From a virus, in IMG/VR virus record IMGVR_UViG_3300041583_000260, positions 1-28,784 of that record: DNA of 28,784 nucleotides; one strand, given 5' to 3'. A program made the translations under genes and the position numbers. The notes under the pieces are model-generated. The model saw only the letters and a list, made by a program, of their open reading frames with translations. It was not told the DNA's origin and did no database searches. Below, piece by piece: positions 8,390-17,300 of this stretch; the first letter of the stretch is position 1, and each line of letters starts with the position of its first letter.

Positions 8390-9343
8390 TTAAAGCACCC
8401 CAATTCGATAAATTGGAATAGAGTAACTTTGTAGTATCTTATCTACAATAAGGTTTCCAGATCCCCTTAATGATAAATCACTATACTTTACTTTAAATTG
8501 ATCTGTTTCATATTCTGTAACGTACTTCCCAATATGAGAAAGCCTTCCACATCTTAGATCTTCTATAAGAATTTCTGTTGCTTCTTTTATATTTTGAGGA
8601 ACTACCGACCATCCCCACTCTCCTACAACTATATAGTCATAGTCTTTTGGAAAAACAGCACTGCCTTTTATTTCTGTAAGTGCTACAACTTGATCATAGT
8701 CGTCCCCATATAGCATAAGAGAGTCTGAGGCTGCCAGAGGTAGCTGAACTTGCCTGGACTGCTTTCTGTTATAGCTTCCTGTTTCAGCCACGGTAAGGGC
8801 TGTTTTATCTTGTGAAAGAGTATATGTTCTTTGACCAATGAGCGGGGATTCTCTGTCATAAATAAGTGAGTTATTTTCATAAACCTTATTTATTCTATTT
8901 GATCTTTTTGTTAGTGGTAAGAAGTCTGCTCCTAATCCAACCAGCTCTAAGGAATCAATCGTGTAATAAAATCCTCCAACAAGTGTATCAATTATCTGTC
9001 TTGCTGTTCTCTCTAGTCTTATGTATTCTTCTACCTCACACTCTTGATCAGAAAGTAGATATGGATTAACATATGGCCTATAAATGTATAGACTATCAAT
9101 AACTACCGTTTCATCTGGCTCATCATCTAAAATTGTATAAACGCACAGTGAGTATGATCCATCATACTTTTGAAAAGATGCTGGTAGCTCAAATGATATA
9201 ACTCCATTTAAGTCAGAGTCTATTTCTTCCGATAAGATTGTTTCTGTCTTCTTTGTATATATTTCCAATATGTAACTGGTTGACTCTTCTAGTCCGTCAT
9301 ATGTGACAGAAAAGGGAAAAGGTGTTTGTCTTAGTATATTCAT
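8390..9343 (-). CDS. Head-tail adaptor (connector) with N-terminal Ig-like segment
   Basis: In this 317-aa protein, residues 1-90 look like a beta-sandwich (FPFSVTYDGLEESTSYILEI, then SFELPASFQKYDGSYSLCVY). The rest resembles actinophage head-to-tail connector proteins, with DYIVVGEWGWSVVPQNIKEA followed by a helical ILIEDLRCG segment and a LSLRGSGNLIVDKIL end. That WG-VP-IKEA-helix pattern is the recognisable adaptor core, which docks under the portal. The ATG at 9343 comes 3 nt after the previous stop with no ribosome site of its own, suggesting coupling. The added N-terminal Ig-like part is unusual for a plain adaptor and may reach out of the neck. Confidence 0.65.
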   Translation of the reverse strand: MNILRQTPFPFSVTYDGLEESTSYILEIYTKKTETILSEEIDSDLNGVISFELPASFQKYDGSYSLCVYTILDDEPDETVVIDSLYIYRPYVNPYLLSDQECEVEEYIRLERTARQIIDTLVGGFYYTIDSLELVGLGADFLPLTKRSNRINKVYENNSLIYDRESPLIGQRTYTLSQDKTALTVAETGSYNRKQSRQVQLPLAASDSLMLYGDDYDQVVALTEIKGSAVFPKDYDYIVVGEWGWSVVPQNIKEATEILIEDLRCGRLSHIGKYVTEYETDQFKVKYSDLSLRGSGNLIVDKILQSYSIPIYRIGVL

Positions 9344-9346
9344 TTA

Positions 9347-9787
9347 TTATAGGCCATAATGAGATGCTACTTCACTAGGACTTGCTTCACGAATACCCTT
9401 GCGAGTGAGCCACATCTTGGCTGCCTCCTTCGTAACGATATTATATCCTTTTGAAATTCTTCCCACAGAAGACCAAGCAACATTCTTTTCAGAAAATATT
9501 GCAAGTTTGTTACCTTTTGGCTCTTCTTTTTTAAATTCTTTATTTGTAAAGTTATCTGCGGTAGCCGTTGTGACTACTCCTTCACTATTTGATTTTGTTG
9601 CAGACTTAGGTTCATGCCCTTTATCTTTTACTGTTGTTGATAGCACCAGGTTATTTTCTGATAACTCTTCTTTACCTGAAAGACTGGAAACGATCTCTGA
9701 CTTTGTTTTTAGTTTTCCTAGATCAATATTGTTTTCTGCAGCATATTCTTTTAGCTGTGCAATGGTCATACTCTTAAAATTTGACAT
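9347..9787 (-). CDS. Small head-region protein with SAP/HeH-like N-terminus
   Basis: From the ATG at 9787 this is a 146-aa protein; a TTG two codons earlier is possible but lies too close to the ribosome site. The N-terminus SMTIAQLKEYAAENNIDLGK with a following KTKSEIVSSL matches the helix-extended-helix pattern of SAP/HeH/Rho-N domains. A disordered Ser/Thr/Lys-rich linker (about residues 40-95) leads to a conserved-looking C-terminal domain (VAWSSVGRISKGYNIVTKE and a MWLTRKGIREASP segment). Between capsid and adaptor, lambda has gpFI, which also carries an HeH-like motif and aids packaging. A comparable role is a guess. The start is supported by AGGAAAGG 10 nt upstream. Confidence 0.7.
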   Translation of the reverse strand: MSNFKSMTIAQLKEYAAENNIDLGKLKTKSEIVSSLSGKEELSENNLVLSTTVKDKGHEPKSATKSNSEGVVTTATADNFTNKEFKKEEPKGNKLAIFSEKNVAWSSVGRISKGYNIVTKEAAKMWLTRKGIREASPSEVASHYGL

Positions 9788-9812
9788 ATTCAATGTACCT
9801 TTCCTCAGCTTA

Positions 9813-9818
9813 ATTATA
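9813..9818 (-). promoter_or_regulatory. Extended -10 box upstream of the SAP/HeH protein
   Basis: The minus strand reads TGA TATAAT, 25 nt before the ATG at 9787, immediately after the hairpin that follows the capsid gene. Confidence 0.5.
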
Positions 9819-9831
9819 TCAGAATATGCTT

Positions 9832-9860
9832 AGAGGGGCAGGTTTTTGGCCTACCCCTCT
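9832..9860 (-). terminator. Hairpin terminator or attenuator after the major capsid gene
   Basis: The minus strand reads AGAGGGGTAGG, loop CCAAAAA, CCTGCCCCTCT: an 11-bp stem with one G-T pair, 24 nt after the capsid stop. It is not followed by a long T tract, so it may act as an attenuator or 3' stabiliser. It shares its AGAGGGG core with the hairpin after the RNR. Confidence 0.65.
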
Positions 9861-9884
9861 TGGGCTATTCAATTTTTATTTAAT

Positions 9885-11015
9885 TTAGGATGGGTCGGCT
9901 GCTGCATCTGCAAAAGCAACTGCGTCAAGCTCTTCCCATGCAAGGCCCAGACGAACGAACACTGTGTACTCAATCGTATCCTTCTTTGCCTTGTACTCAC
10001 GGTTTACTGTGATATCTCTTTGGAATCCCCATACACGGTTCTGTGGGAATGTCAAATCAACATAGCCAGCAGGGTAGTAAGGAACTTCAAGAACGTCAAT
10101 TCCCAGAACACGGGTAACATTAGCGTTACCAACAGTCTGTCCAGCACCGCTCAAGTAGTCTTCACGGCGAGCAGGAGTTCCTGCAACGCGAGGATCAAAA
10201 GCTGCTGCAATTGCATCAGCAAGTGTTCCGTTGTTCTTGACGATACCTGCAAAGGCATCTGTTCCAGCATAGAACTTAAGGTTACCCTTAACGGCTCTGT
10301 ACTTACGAGGAAGAGCATAGATAATGTTTTGCATTACCTCTGGTGTCCAGTTATTATCTGCGACTGTTACAACTGACTCATGAGCGTCTCCACTTGTTTG
10401 TACTTGGTTTGTGAATCCGTTCATAATTCCTAGGAATGGATCAGATCCACCGTCTCCGTTGATCGCCAAGTCTTCGATGTCATTTGCAAAAGCATTTGTC
10501 ATCAAACGAACAAGATGATCTTCAAGAACTCCACCTTCGATATTATCTTCCAGTGATTCCGTTGAAACTTCCCAGTCTAGACGAATCTTCTTCGTTGTAA
10601 GTTCAACCTTTGTAAAGGTAGCCCCAGCGTTTGTATATTCACCAAGTGCTTGGGCTGCTGCACGAATAACGCGCTCTCCAACGTTGACCTTTTCGATCTC
10701 CATTGTGTTTGCTCGCATTGTTACTCTGCGTCCATCATTAGCGAGAACGGTTGCGTCCCAGACGTAATCAATAAATCTACGGGCTTGTTCAGGATTAAGT
10801 AGTCCTGACGCGACACCCGTTGGGTTCACTGCGTTTGGGCCAGTTGTATCTCCATAGTTGGCGTTAGGAATATTACCTAGAACGCCAGCACCTGGATCTG
10901 TTACTCCGCCAATATCTCCAGCAGCTACAGCACCTTGTCCCTGATAGAGACCTGGGGCTGTACCACCAAATTCACCAGACTCTCCTGGTTGGTTTTTTAA
11001 AATTTCTTGTGACAT
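9885..11015 (-). CDS. Major capsid protein, HK97 fold
   Basis: In this 376-aa protein the first 70 or so residues are Gly/Pro/Ala-rich and probably disordered. From about residue 72 (LLNPEQARRFIDYVWDATVL) it follows the pattern of HK97-fold capsid proteins: an E-loop region, the KKIRLDWEVSTESLEDNIEG motif, the long spine helix (LVRLMTNAFANDIEDLAING), an A-domain, and a C-terminal strand with RDITVNREYKAKKDTIEYTV. It follows the protease/scaffold gene. It has the best ribosome site seen in the region (GGAGGTGA, 6 nt before the ATG) and a hairpin behind it, in keeping with very high expression. There is no N-terminal delta domain, consistent with a separate scaffold. Confidence 0.93.
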   Translation of the reverse strand: MSQEILKNQPGESGEFGGTAPGLYQGQGAVAAGDIGGVTDPGAGVLGNIPNANYGDTTGPNAVNPTGVASGLLNPEQARRFIDYVWDATVLANDGRRVTMRANTMEIEKVNVGERVIRAAAQALGEYTNAGATFTKVELTTKKIRLDWEVSTESLEDNIEGGVLEDHLVRLMTNAFANDIEDLAINGDGGSDPFLGIMNGFTNQVQTSGDAHESVVTVADNNWTPEVMQNIIYALPRKYRAVKGNLKFYAGTDAFAGIVKNNGTLADAIAAAFDPRVAGTPARREDYLSGAGQTVGNANVTRVLGIDVLEVPYYPAGYVDLTFPQNRVWGFQRDITVNREYKAKKDTIEYTVFVRLGLAWEELDAVAFADAAADPS

Positions 11016-11021
11016 TATGTT

Positions 11022-11029
11022 TCACCTCC
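11022..11029 (-). promoter_or_regulatory. Strong ribosome binding site of the major capsid gene
   Basis: GGAGGTGA on the minus strand, 6 nt upstream of the ATG at 11015. No TATAAT box precedes this gene, so it depends on read-through from the protease unit. Confidence 0.75.
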
Positions 11030-11046
11030 ATTTGTTATTTGTTTTT

Positions 11047-11592
11047 TTAAAATAGGTCGGACTTTTTGAGGAAACGTCCACCCCATAGGGATTTTTGAGC
11101 CTTTTCGAAAATTGGCTCCTGTACAATCTCACCGAGATCGCCAGACTTACGGAAAGCTGTATCTTTTTCCACTGCGTCCACACGCTTTCCAAAATCATTT
11201 TTTACTGAATCAACATCCTGCTTGACACTTGCAACTGTTTTATTGAGACCTTCAACCTTCTCATCAATAGTTTTAACGGTGTCAGCAAGCATACTGAACA
11301 TAGATTGGACTTGATCTCCAAGTGCCTTGGTCGCTTTCAGCTCTTCGCTATCTTCCTTCGGCATATCGACTGCTTTTTCATCTGTAGAATCTTTACTTCC
11401 CATAGACTTCATTTCATCCATATCGTCTTCGTCATCCATATCGTCTTCATCCTCTTCCATTCCTGGAACAGCTTTTTCAACATCTTCGGATGACTTTTCA
11501 ACTTCTTCTTCTACAGCCTTTTCAACTTCTTTTTCTGCCTCAACAGCTTTTGTAGTTTCTTCTTCTGTAGTTTCAGTTACTTCTTTATCCAT
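11047..11592 (-). CDS. Nested scaffolding protein from an internal start in the protease gene
   Basis: The in-frame ATG at 11592 (Met246 of the protease) is preceded by AAAGGAGG with an 8-nt spacer, a near-perfect ribosome site that would have no reason to exist inside a gene unless used. The product would be 181 residues, starting MDKEVTETTEEETTK: acidic, low in hydrophobic residues at first, then a coiled-coil part (VKTIDEKVEGLNKTVASVKQ) and a basic/aromatic C-terminal tail (SLWGGRFLKK) that could bind the capsid protein. Lambda C/Nu3 and several other phages make scaffold this way from the 3' part of the protease gene. The reading is an inference, but the site is plainly visible. Confidence 0.72.
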   Translation of the reverse strand: MDKEVTETTEEETTKAVEAEKEVEKAVEEEVEKSSEDVEKAVPGMEEDEDDMDDEDDMDEMKSMGSKDSTDEKAVDMPKEDSEELKATKALGDQVQSMFSMLADTVKTIDEKVEGLNKTVASVKQDVDSVKNDFGKRVDAVEKDTAFRKSGDLGEIVQEPIFEKAQKSLWGGRFLKKSDLF

Positions 11593-12327
11593 TTTGCTTA
11601 CCTCCTTTACCTCATTTTTTACAGTAGAGAGTATAGACTTAACTACCTCCGCTTTCTGCGTATCGTTAGTTTCAACAAAACCAATATTATTCATTCCCTT
11701 ATCGCATCTAGGGCAATCTGATGTATTGTTGGAAGCCAGTTGTACTATATTATCCTCACTACACCAAAATACGTTTTCTATCAGGGCTTTAGATAGAAAG
11801 CCCCCAGCTTGTCCTTTTTCAATACTAATAACATTTGCGTATTGGTTAGCAGGATTGTCTACCAAAGATAATTCAAAAAGATCATACTCTTTGATAATTC
11901 TTATTGATTTTTCCATGCCCTCGTCATATACGTCTTCATAGTCCTTTACGTTCCCACCAATAGAAAATCCTGTAAGAGTCTTATCAAGAACCTTTTCCCA
12001 TGTGTCTTGTGCCCCCTTACTTACATATGCTGAAACAAAAATTCCCTTATACATTTTTTCAGATTCTTCATCATAAAAAGAATCTTCCTTAAAGGATACA
12101 AGCTTTCCCACAGCTTTTTTGTCATCATGCATCTCTCTTATATTCCCTCTAAATTCTTCAAAGGCTTTTATGCTTGCTTCAGAGGGAACAATGTCTCCTT
12201 GACGATCAATATTGTCTAGCGTTGCAAATCCAGAAACGACCCTTCTCTCAATATCAATCTTGGCAATAGGCATAGATAGCTTGAGGCTGTTTCCTTCAGA
12301 AGACCAGCTTGCTTTAGAAATTTCCAT
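11047..12327 (-). CDS. HK97-type prohead protease with C-terminal scaffold domain
   Basis: This is a 426-aa protein. Residues 20-165 have the prohead protease fold: a VVSGFATLDNIDRQGDIV strand, the catalytic-type His67 in REMHDDKKAVGK, Ser122 in LTGFSIGG, and the family signature FELSLVDNPAN at 151-161. Residues 186-218 hold a Cys-rich segment (Cys189 and CPRC at 205-208) that may bind metal. From residue 246 the sequence is very acidic and helical (Glu/Asp/Lys runs, then coiled-coil heptads at about 335-395), as expected for a scaffold. A strong internal ribosome site sits before Met246. The ATG at 12327 lies 9 nt after TGG-TATAAT with no Shine-Dalgarno, so the mRNA may be leaderless or nearly so. 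Confidence 0.88.
   Translation of the reverse strand: MEISKASWSSEGNSLKLSMPIAKIDIERRVVSGFATLDNIDRQGDIVPSEASIKAFEEFRGNIREMHDDKKAVGKLVSFKEDSFYDEESEKMYKGIFVSAYVSKGAQDTWEKVLDKTLTGFSIGGNVKDYEDVYDEGMEKSIRIIKEYDLFELSLVDNPANQYANVISIEKGQAGGFLSKALIENVFWCSEDNIVQLASNNTSDCPRCDKGMNNIGFVETNDTQKAEVVKSILSTVKNEVKEVSKMDKEVTETTEEETTKAVEAEKEVEKAVEEEVEKSSEDVEKAVPGMEEDEDDMDDEDDMDEMKSMGSKDSTDEKAVDMPKEDSEELKATKALGDQVQSMFSMLADTVKTIDEKVEGLNKTVASVKQDVDSVKNDFGKRVDAVEKDTAFRKSGDLGEIVQEPIFEKAQKSLWGGRFLKKSDLF
11601..11608 (-). promoter_or_regulatory. Internal ribosome binding site for the nested scaffold
   Basis: The minus strand reads AAAGGAGG, then TAAGCAAA, then ATG at 11592. This is stronger than the sites of most annotated genes in the window. 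Confidence 0.75.
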
Positions 12328-12336
12328 ATTAGATAT

Positions 12337-12342
12337 ATTATA
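12337..12342 (-). promoter_or_regulatory. Extended -10 box upstream of the protease gene
   Basis: The minus strand reads TGG TATAAT followed by 9 nt and the ATG at 12327; the gap contains no Shine-Dalgarno sequence. Confidence 0.55.
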
Positions 12343-12344
12343 CC

Positions 12345-12365
12345 AACAATTTTTATCAAATTGTT
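12345..12365 (-). terminator. AT-rich inverted repeat between portal and protease
   Basis: The minus strand reads AACAATTT, loop GATAA, AAATTGTT: an 8-bp perfect stem overlapping the portal stop codon and ending 2 nt before TGG-TATAAT. It is weak as a terminator; it might separate the portal unit from the next promoter. Confidence 0.35.
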
Positions 12366-14001
12366 ATGATACTCTTCTTCCTTGTCCTTGAGCATTTCTT
12401 CCAGTCGTAGTTGCAACGCTATCTGAACTTCCGCTAGCCCTTTCAGAGTCTCTTTCTCTTGTTCCTTCAGAGTTTGCTTTTGCATCAGATTCTTGATTTT
12501 TCATTACGAAGGGCTCTGTTCCTCCACCGTCTGGTCTAGCTGGCATATTTATTTTTTCTCTGGCTTCGTCTGGAAGGAGAATCTGAGTCTTTACAAATCT
12601 TTCAAGGATCTGCGATTGAGCAACCTCGTCTGTAAGAGTTAGCTCATTAAACTTTAATTCAACAAGGTCGGTTACAGTTCTAACTATCTTAGCTACTACC
12701 TTTTCAATATACCGCTGTCTTGGTCTGGCTACCTGCTCCTTAAATGTTCTATCTTGTGAAAGAGCTGCTGCAAGACCGCCAGAATCTGATCCTCCAAGCT
12801 TTGATAGTGGCACTTGATGAGCCATCAGGATATCGTCTCTATTTGTTTTATGATACTTATCAAAAGAAGCTTCTTGAATATTAGCTTCAATTGGCTTCAT
12901 TTCAAATTCAATCTTATTGCCATCTTGATCTGCAGGAAGTGGTACATATAGGGTTCTATGATTTTGTCCTTTTAGTCCTGTTTGCAAGAATCTAAATAAT
13001 CTATCTTCTGATTCAGAGTCTAGTCTGGCTCCCTTAACTACAACAACATATCTAGGTACCGCCTTATTTTCAAAATAATCAATGTTAAATTGAGCAGCAA
13101 GCTGATCGCCCTTCAAAGATAGGTAGGCAGAGATGATATCTGGAACCCCATAAAAGGTATTTAGTGGTGAGTATGACTTAAAGTGAACAACCTCATTTGG
13201 TCTAGGGTCTTCTGTTATTGGGTTTGGGTTTGTTCCTTCAAAATTTCTAAAGTAAATTACCTTACCGCCAACAATTTGAACAAAGCCATCTCTAACTCTT
13301 CGCACTCTCATTGTGGTTGAGGGAATGTGGCCCACATATCCAATATTTCCGGCTACCGTCCTACCAACCTCAAGGTATCCATTTCCTGTAGATTCAAGAT
13401 CAAGAACAACACGCTCCATACTAGTAATAAAGCTGTCATCATCATTAAGGCTTTCGATCCATTCAGTTGCCTGTCCTTTAAGTCTTTCAATTCTTTTCTT
13501 TGCTTTTATCATAGCTGTTTCATTTTCCATATTTTCCATTCTAAGAACAGAATCTCTGGTTGTATCAAATCTGTATCCAAGTCCAACCATGTTTGAAACC
13601 TTGGCATCTATTGCCGCATGGTTTGCAAAATTTGTGTCATAAAAGTTAGCCAATTCATATAGGTTATATGGTGGAGTAATTACATCAAAAAGACCATATC
13701 CATTTCTATATACTTCTCCTGGGTTGATCTGTCTAGATTCTGTTCCATCTATGCCGCGAGATCTAACGCCAGCCTCTTCAGCATATCTACCAGTTACCCT
13801 TCCCTCTCTATCGATAGGAATATTTATGTTTGCTTTTTCTATTTTACTTTCCGCCCTGCTGGTTTTTCTTTTAAAGTTTATGTTTATTCCGTTAAGATCT
13901 TTAAGATCTTCCCAAGACTTGACAAAACTATCTTGGTCTTTAAATGGATCTACTCTTTCTATCTCATCTGAATATCTTACGGCTATGTCTTGTCTTTCCA
14001 T
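12364..14001 (-). CDS. Portal protein
   Basis: This 545-aa protein has a typical portal layout: a charged disordered N-terminus (1-85), a helical wing region (ANFYDTNFANHAAIDAKVSN and on), the clip/stem region with HIPSTTMRVRR, VVHFKSYSPLNTFYGVPDII, a helix starting AAQFNIDYFENKAVPRYVVV, and KLGGSDSGGLAAALSQDRTFKE, which matches HK97/PBSX-type portals. The C-terminal 60 residues are polar and low-complexity. The dodecameric portal forms the packaging channel at the head vertex. The ATG at 14001 overlaps the previous stop (TAATG), so it is translationally coupled to the 122-aa gene. No terminase gene is near it, which is unusual. Confidence 0.93.
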   Translation of the reverse strand: MERQDIAVRYSDEIERVDPFKDQDSFVKSWEDLKDLNGININFKRKTSRAESKIEKANINIPIDREGRVTGRYAEEAGVRSRGIDGTESRQINPGEVYRNGYGLFDVITPPYNLYELANFYDTNFANHAAIDAKVSNMVGLGYRFDTTRDSVLRMENMENETAMIKAKKRIERLKGQATEWIESLNDDDSFITSMERVVLDLESTGNGYLEVGRTVAGNIGYVGHIPSTTMRVRRVRDGFVQIVGGKVIYFRNFEGTNPNPITEDPRPNEVVHFKSYSPLNTFYGVPDIISAYLSLKGDQLAAQFNIDYFENKAVPRYVVVVKGARLDSESEDRLFRFLQTGLKGQNHRTLYVPLPADQDGNKIEFEMKPIEANIQEASFDKYHKTNRDDILMAHQVPLSKLGGSDSGGLAAALSQDRTFKEQVARPRQRYIEKVVAKIVRTVTDLVELKFNELTLTDEVAQSQILERFVKTQILLPDEAREKINMPARPDGGGTEPFVMKNQESDAKANSEGTRERDSERASGSSDSVATTTGRNAQGQGRRVS

Positions 14002-14369
14002 TATGAGTCATCCCCGTATTTCTTTAGTGTTTGCTGAGCATCATAAACGGCCCCCATATCGTTTATGTTAGGAATTAGGCCACTACTCATCCTTTCCATT
14101 TGTACTGAGTGCTCTTCATCTGTTGCTCTTTTAATCCCTGCATAAAACCAGGGGTCTCCGTCTGGTTGACCAAAGTGTGCGGCGGCTGATCTTATCTCTG
14201 ACATCTTTAATAGGTCATTTCTCATAGAGGGTATATTTAGCATGTTTCCTTCTCCATCATGAAACAGGTGTCCATCTGGCAATCTCCAAAAATAGAGACC
14301 CCAGTCGTATGCTTTTGGTATTACTGTGGCCTTAGATTTGCCAAGTTTGTTGTTTTTTGGTTTGCTCAT
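14001..14369 (-). CDS. Small conserved protein upstream of the portal, function unknown
   Basis: This 122-aa protein has a basic N-terminus (KPKNNKLGKSK), then YDWGLYFWRLPDGHLFHDGE, GNMLNIPSMRNDLLKMSEI and a C-terminal SGLIPNINDMGAVYDAQQTL. I recall proteins of this type next to the portal in large actinophages, where they are listed without function; this is memory, not a search. The first 20 or so basic residues could bind DNA or an acidic partner. It is coupled to the portal through TAATG. Its ATG stands exactly 6 nt after TGC-TATAAT with no room for a ribosome site, so it is a strong leaderless candidate. It may be a portal or packaging accessory. Confidence 0.75.
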   Translation of the reverse strand: MSKPKNNKLGKSKATVIPKAYDWGLYFWRLPDGHLFHDGEGNMLNIPSMRNDLLKMSEIRSAAAHFGQPDGDPWFYAGIKRATDEEHSVQMERMSSGLIPNINDMGAVYDAQQTLKKYGDDS

Positions 14370-14375
14370 GGTTAA

Positions 14376-14391
14376 ATTATAGCAGATTATA
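14376..14391 (-). promoter_or_regulatory. Tandem TATAAT boxes; the second is an extended -10 six nt before an ATG
   Basis: TATAAT occurs twice on the minus strand (14391-14386 and 14381-14376). The first contains the TAA stop of the LamG gene. The second is preceded by TGC and followed by TTAACC and the ATG at 14369. Confidence 0.6.
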
Positions 14392-17300
14392 CTGGTTTGT
14401 TGATAATTCCCAACCAGGTTTGGTCTGCAAATAAATAAAAATCGTCATCTATTAAGGACATTCCTAGATCATCATCAATAACAGATATGTTTGTTCCTAC
14501 ATATGACTGATAAATATCTCTTGGGGTTGTTGAATATTCTTTTATTTCTTCTAAAACATAAACATCTTTCCATTTATTTGGCTCCAGAAGCAATCCATTT
14601 TCATCGTACCAGTATTGCCAATCTACAATGTTTCCTATTGTTGGATCTTGCTGTCCATATAGCACCTCGCTCCAGTTTTTAGTTACTATGCTAGAAAACT
14701 CATTTAACCCGGTAGACCTAAAGAATGAAAGATTATTATATGTGGCTCCAGAGAATATATTTAAAGACCCTGTATAGCTGTCAAGGATGATTGCGGTATT
14801 AAAGGATACAGATATGGAGTTCCACTCATCTTTAATGAGATAGGGATTTTTTACTTCTAATCCATTTTGATAAAAAACTAAGTCATTAAGTTCTATTTTT
14901 GTTACTTTGTCTCTGGCGTATAGTTTAAATCTTTTACTTGTTTCGTCTAAAACAACTACAAACTCCGTGGCTCCTTGTTCATATAAAAGTTCAAACATTA
15001 CTTGAGAAACTGGTGACACCTGAAACTGATCATATTTCATAAATAGCTGAAAAGCTCCAAGGGAGTAGGAGGACTCTGAGTTGTTTATTGGGACAGCTAT
15101 CCCATACTCAATGTCTTGGTCTTGACTGAGTAGCCTAATTCCACTATTTTCTGTTAGGTATAGGTATGGGAGGTTGTCTTTATTTATCATTACTGGGTTT
15201 TTTGATTTTCCACTATAGTATATTCCAGTCTTAACATATGGATAGATATCTTTTCCAGTTTTAGTTCCTATTGGTGTAAGTCCATTTTCATTCAAAGATT
15301 TTGAAGAAATTTCAAGATTTTTAATTTTTAGCGGCTGACTAACAATTCCATCTTGTTGAATTTTAAAATGAACAACCATTGCAACATTTTTAAAATTTAT
15401 GGACTTTGGGGGATAAATGACTACTCCATCAATTACCCCAAATTTTGTTTTATATGCCTTGTATGGTTCTTGATTGGTATTCTCTTTTTCTGCATATACC
15501 GTGTAGGAGTCAGTCAGCTGCTTTGTCTCTATAAAGCTTGATAGTGGTTCATCTGCTCCTTCTGCTAGCAACTGAAATGTTATATATGCATCTAGAGAAG
15601 AGTCCTCTGTGCTTATTAGATATTCAGTAATTATGTTATTTTTTAAATCTAAGTAATTTACATACCCAGATAGGAGGCTATTATCTAAAACCTCATAGCT
15701 TTTCTGTATTGGGCTATTAAAATTATTAAAAAGTTGCTGATAGCTCCAGTCTGGATTATCAACTTCATTTTCTATGATGCTAATTAGAGATGGATATCCA
15801 AAATTTAATTGAAGGTAGTCAAGATCATAAAAAATACTTCCATCTCTTTTTGTTACATATGATGCAAAATAAGAAAGAGGAAAATATTCTTCCCATTCAG
15901 AATATACGGAAATATCCAAGAAGTAGGACTCATATCGAAAGAATGGTGAAAGTGTGTATGAGGCATAGTGTTCTTCTAAAAGATCTTCACTTAAATTCTT
16001 TGCTATGCCGTTGTCATGAAAATAACTGGATATTTGATTAAAGTTCGACTGATCTGAAAACCCAACTCTATAAATTTTTCCTTCAAAGGTTGTCGAGCCA
16101 TCTCCACCAACATATACTTCTAGATTTTCAGGTGAGCCAAAGAAGGATGATATTTCATAATTAAAGTTTTCAGATATTTGCTGTATATTAAATCCTACAA
16201 CAAAGTTACTATTAAGAACACTAAATCCAGTATCAGGTAGTTCTTGGCTATCAAACTCATACTTTACGTTATACCCTGTTAGACTTATTTCAAATTTTTT
16301 ACCATTTGTTTTATTTAGTATTTGGATCAGTGGTCTTTTTGATGCAACTTCTTCTTCTACCTCAAATATTCCGTACAGGGTGGTTATGGGGCTTATCAAA
16401 AAAGATAGGTTTGTAAAATTTAAGTATCCCTGCTCCGTCCAGTTTGTTCCAGAATCTGAAACCCACTCTCCATCTACTATGTTGGGCCTAAAAGAAAAAA
16501 ACATGGAATGACCCCCTGATGGATAGATAAGATTGTTTAAATCTTTATTATCTTTATACCACTCTTGAACATCTCTTCCCCCTAGATATATTTCTGGCAA
16601 CTGATAATCTGGAACAGATATTGAGTCTCTTGTTGCTACTAGGTTGTTGTAATATCCTGCATCCCACCTTTCTACGTCTGGATAAATCTTATTAGAGGTA
16701 TATCTAGAACTAGAAAAATCTATAACGGCCTCTTCTCCATCGAATGAATTATTTATCGTTTGAACCGAGTCTGTACCCTGACCCCAAACAAATCTTTTCT
16801 TTGCTACTTGATTTGATATTGAATATGGCATGATAGATATACAATCAATTTCCATTAAGTCTATATCCTCGTAGCTATAAAATCCAAACCAATCACTTTC
16901 TGAAAAATCTACCGTATCTTTATTTATCTGTATTTGACCGACTTGCTCTCCATTTATTAAAAGAGATACTGCATCATTCTTTATAACAATGTGAACGATC
17001 ATTGGCCTATACCATGTTGAAATATTATGAGATATGAATTTTTTATCTACTACCAGAGTTAAAAATCCTTCTTTTACATAAAGTCCATCATTTGTATCTA
17101 TAGTCCCTAGTATTTTTCTTGATTCTTTTGTAGAAGGTCTTACCCTAAGCCAAAACTCTAAGGTGTAGTTTTTATACCTACCATTTTTTGTAAGCATGTT
17201 TTTATTTGGAAAAATAAGTGATGGAGATCCATTTGATGATGGATAAATTTTTGTTATATTCTCAGATCCAAATATCATAGGTATTCCTGTATTTTTTGCT

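Noticed and set aside
9346-9351. TATAAT upstream of the adaptor gene
   Set aside because: It is only 2 nt from the ATG and arises from a Leu codon plus stop (CTA TAA T); the spacing does not fit a promoter for that gene.
9846-10376. A 176-aa plus-strand open frame
   Set aside because: It lies antisense to the major capsid gene and contains Cys-rich, non-globular sequence with no motif.
11327-11941. A 204-aa plus-strand open frame rich in Ser
   Set aside because: It is antisense to the acidic scaffold region of the protease gene; the Ser runs are the complement of Glu/Asp codons. No ribosome site or family signal.
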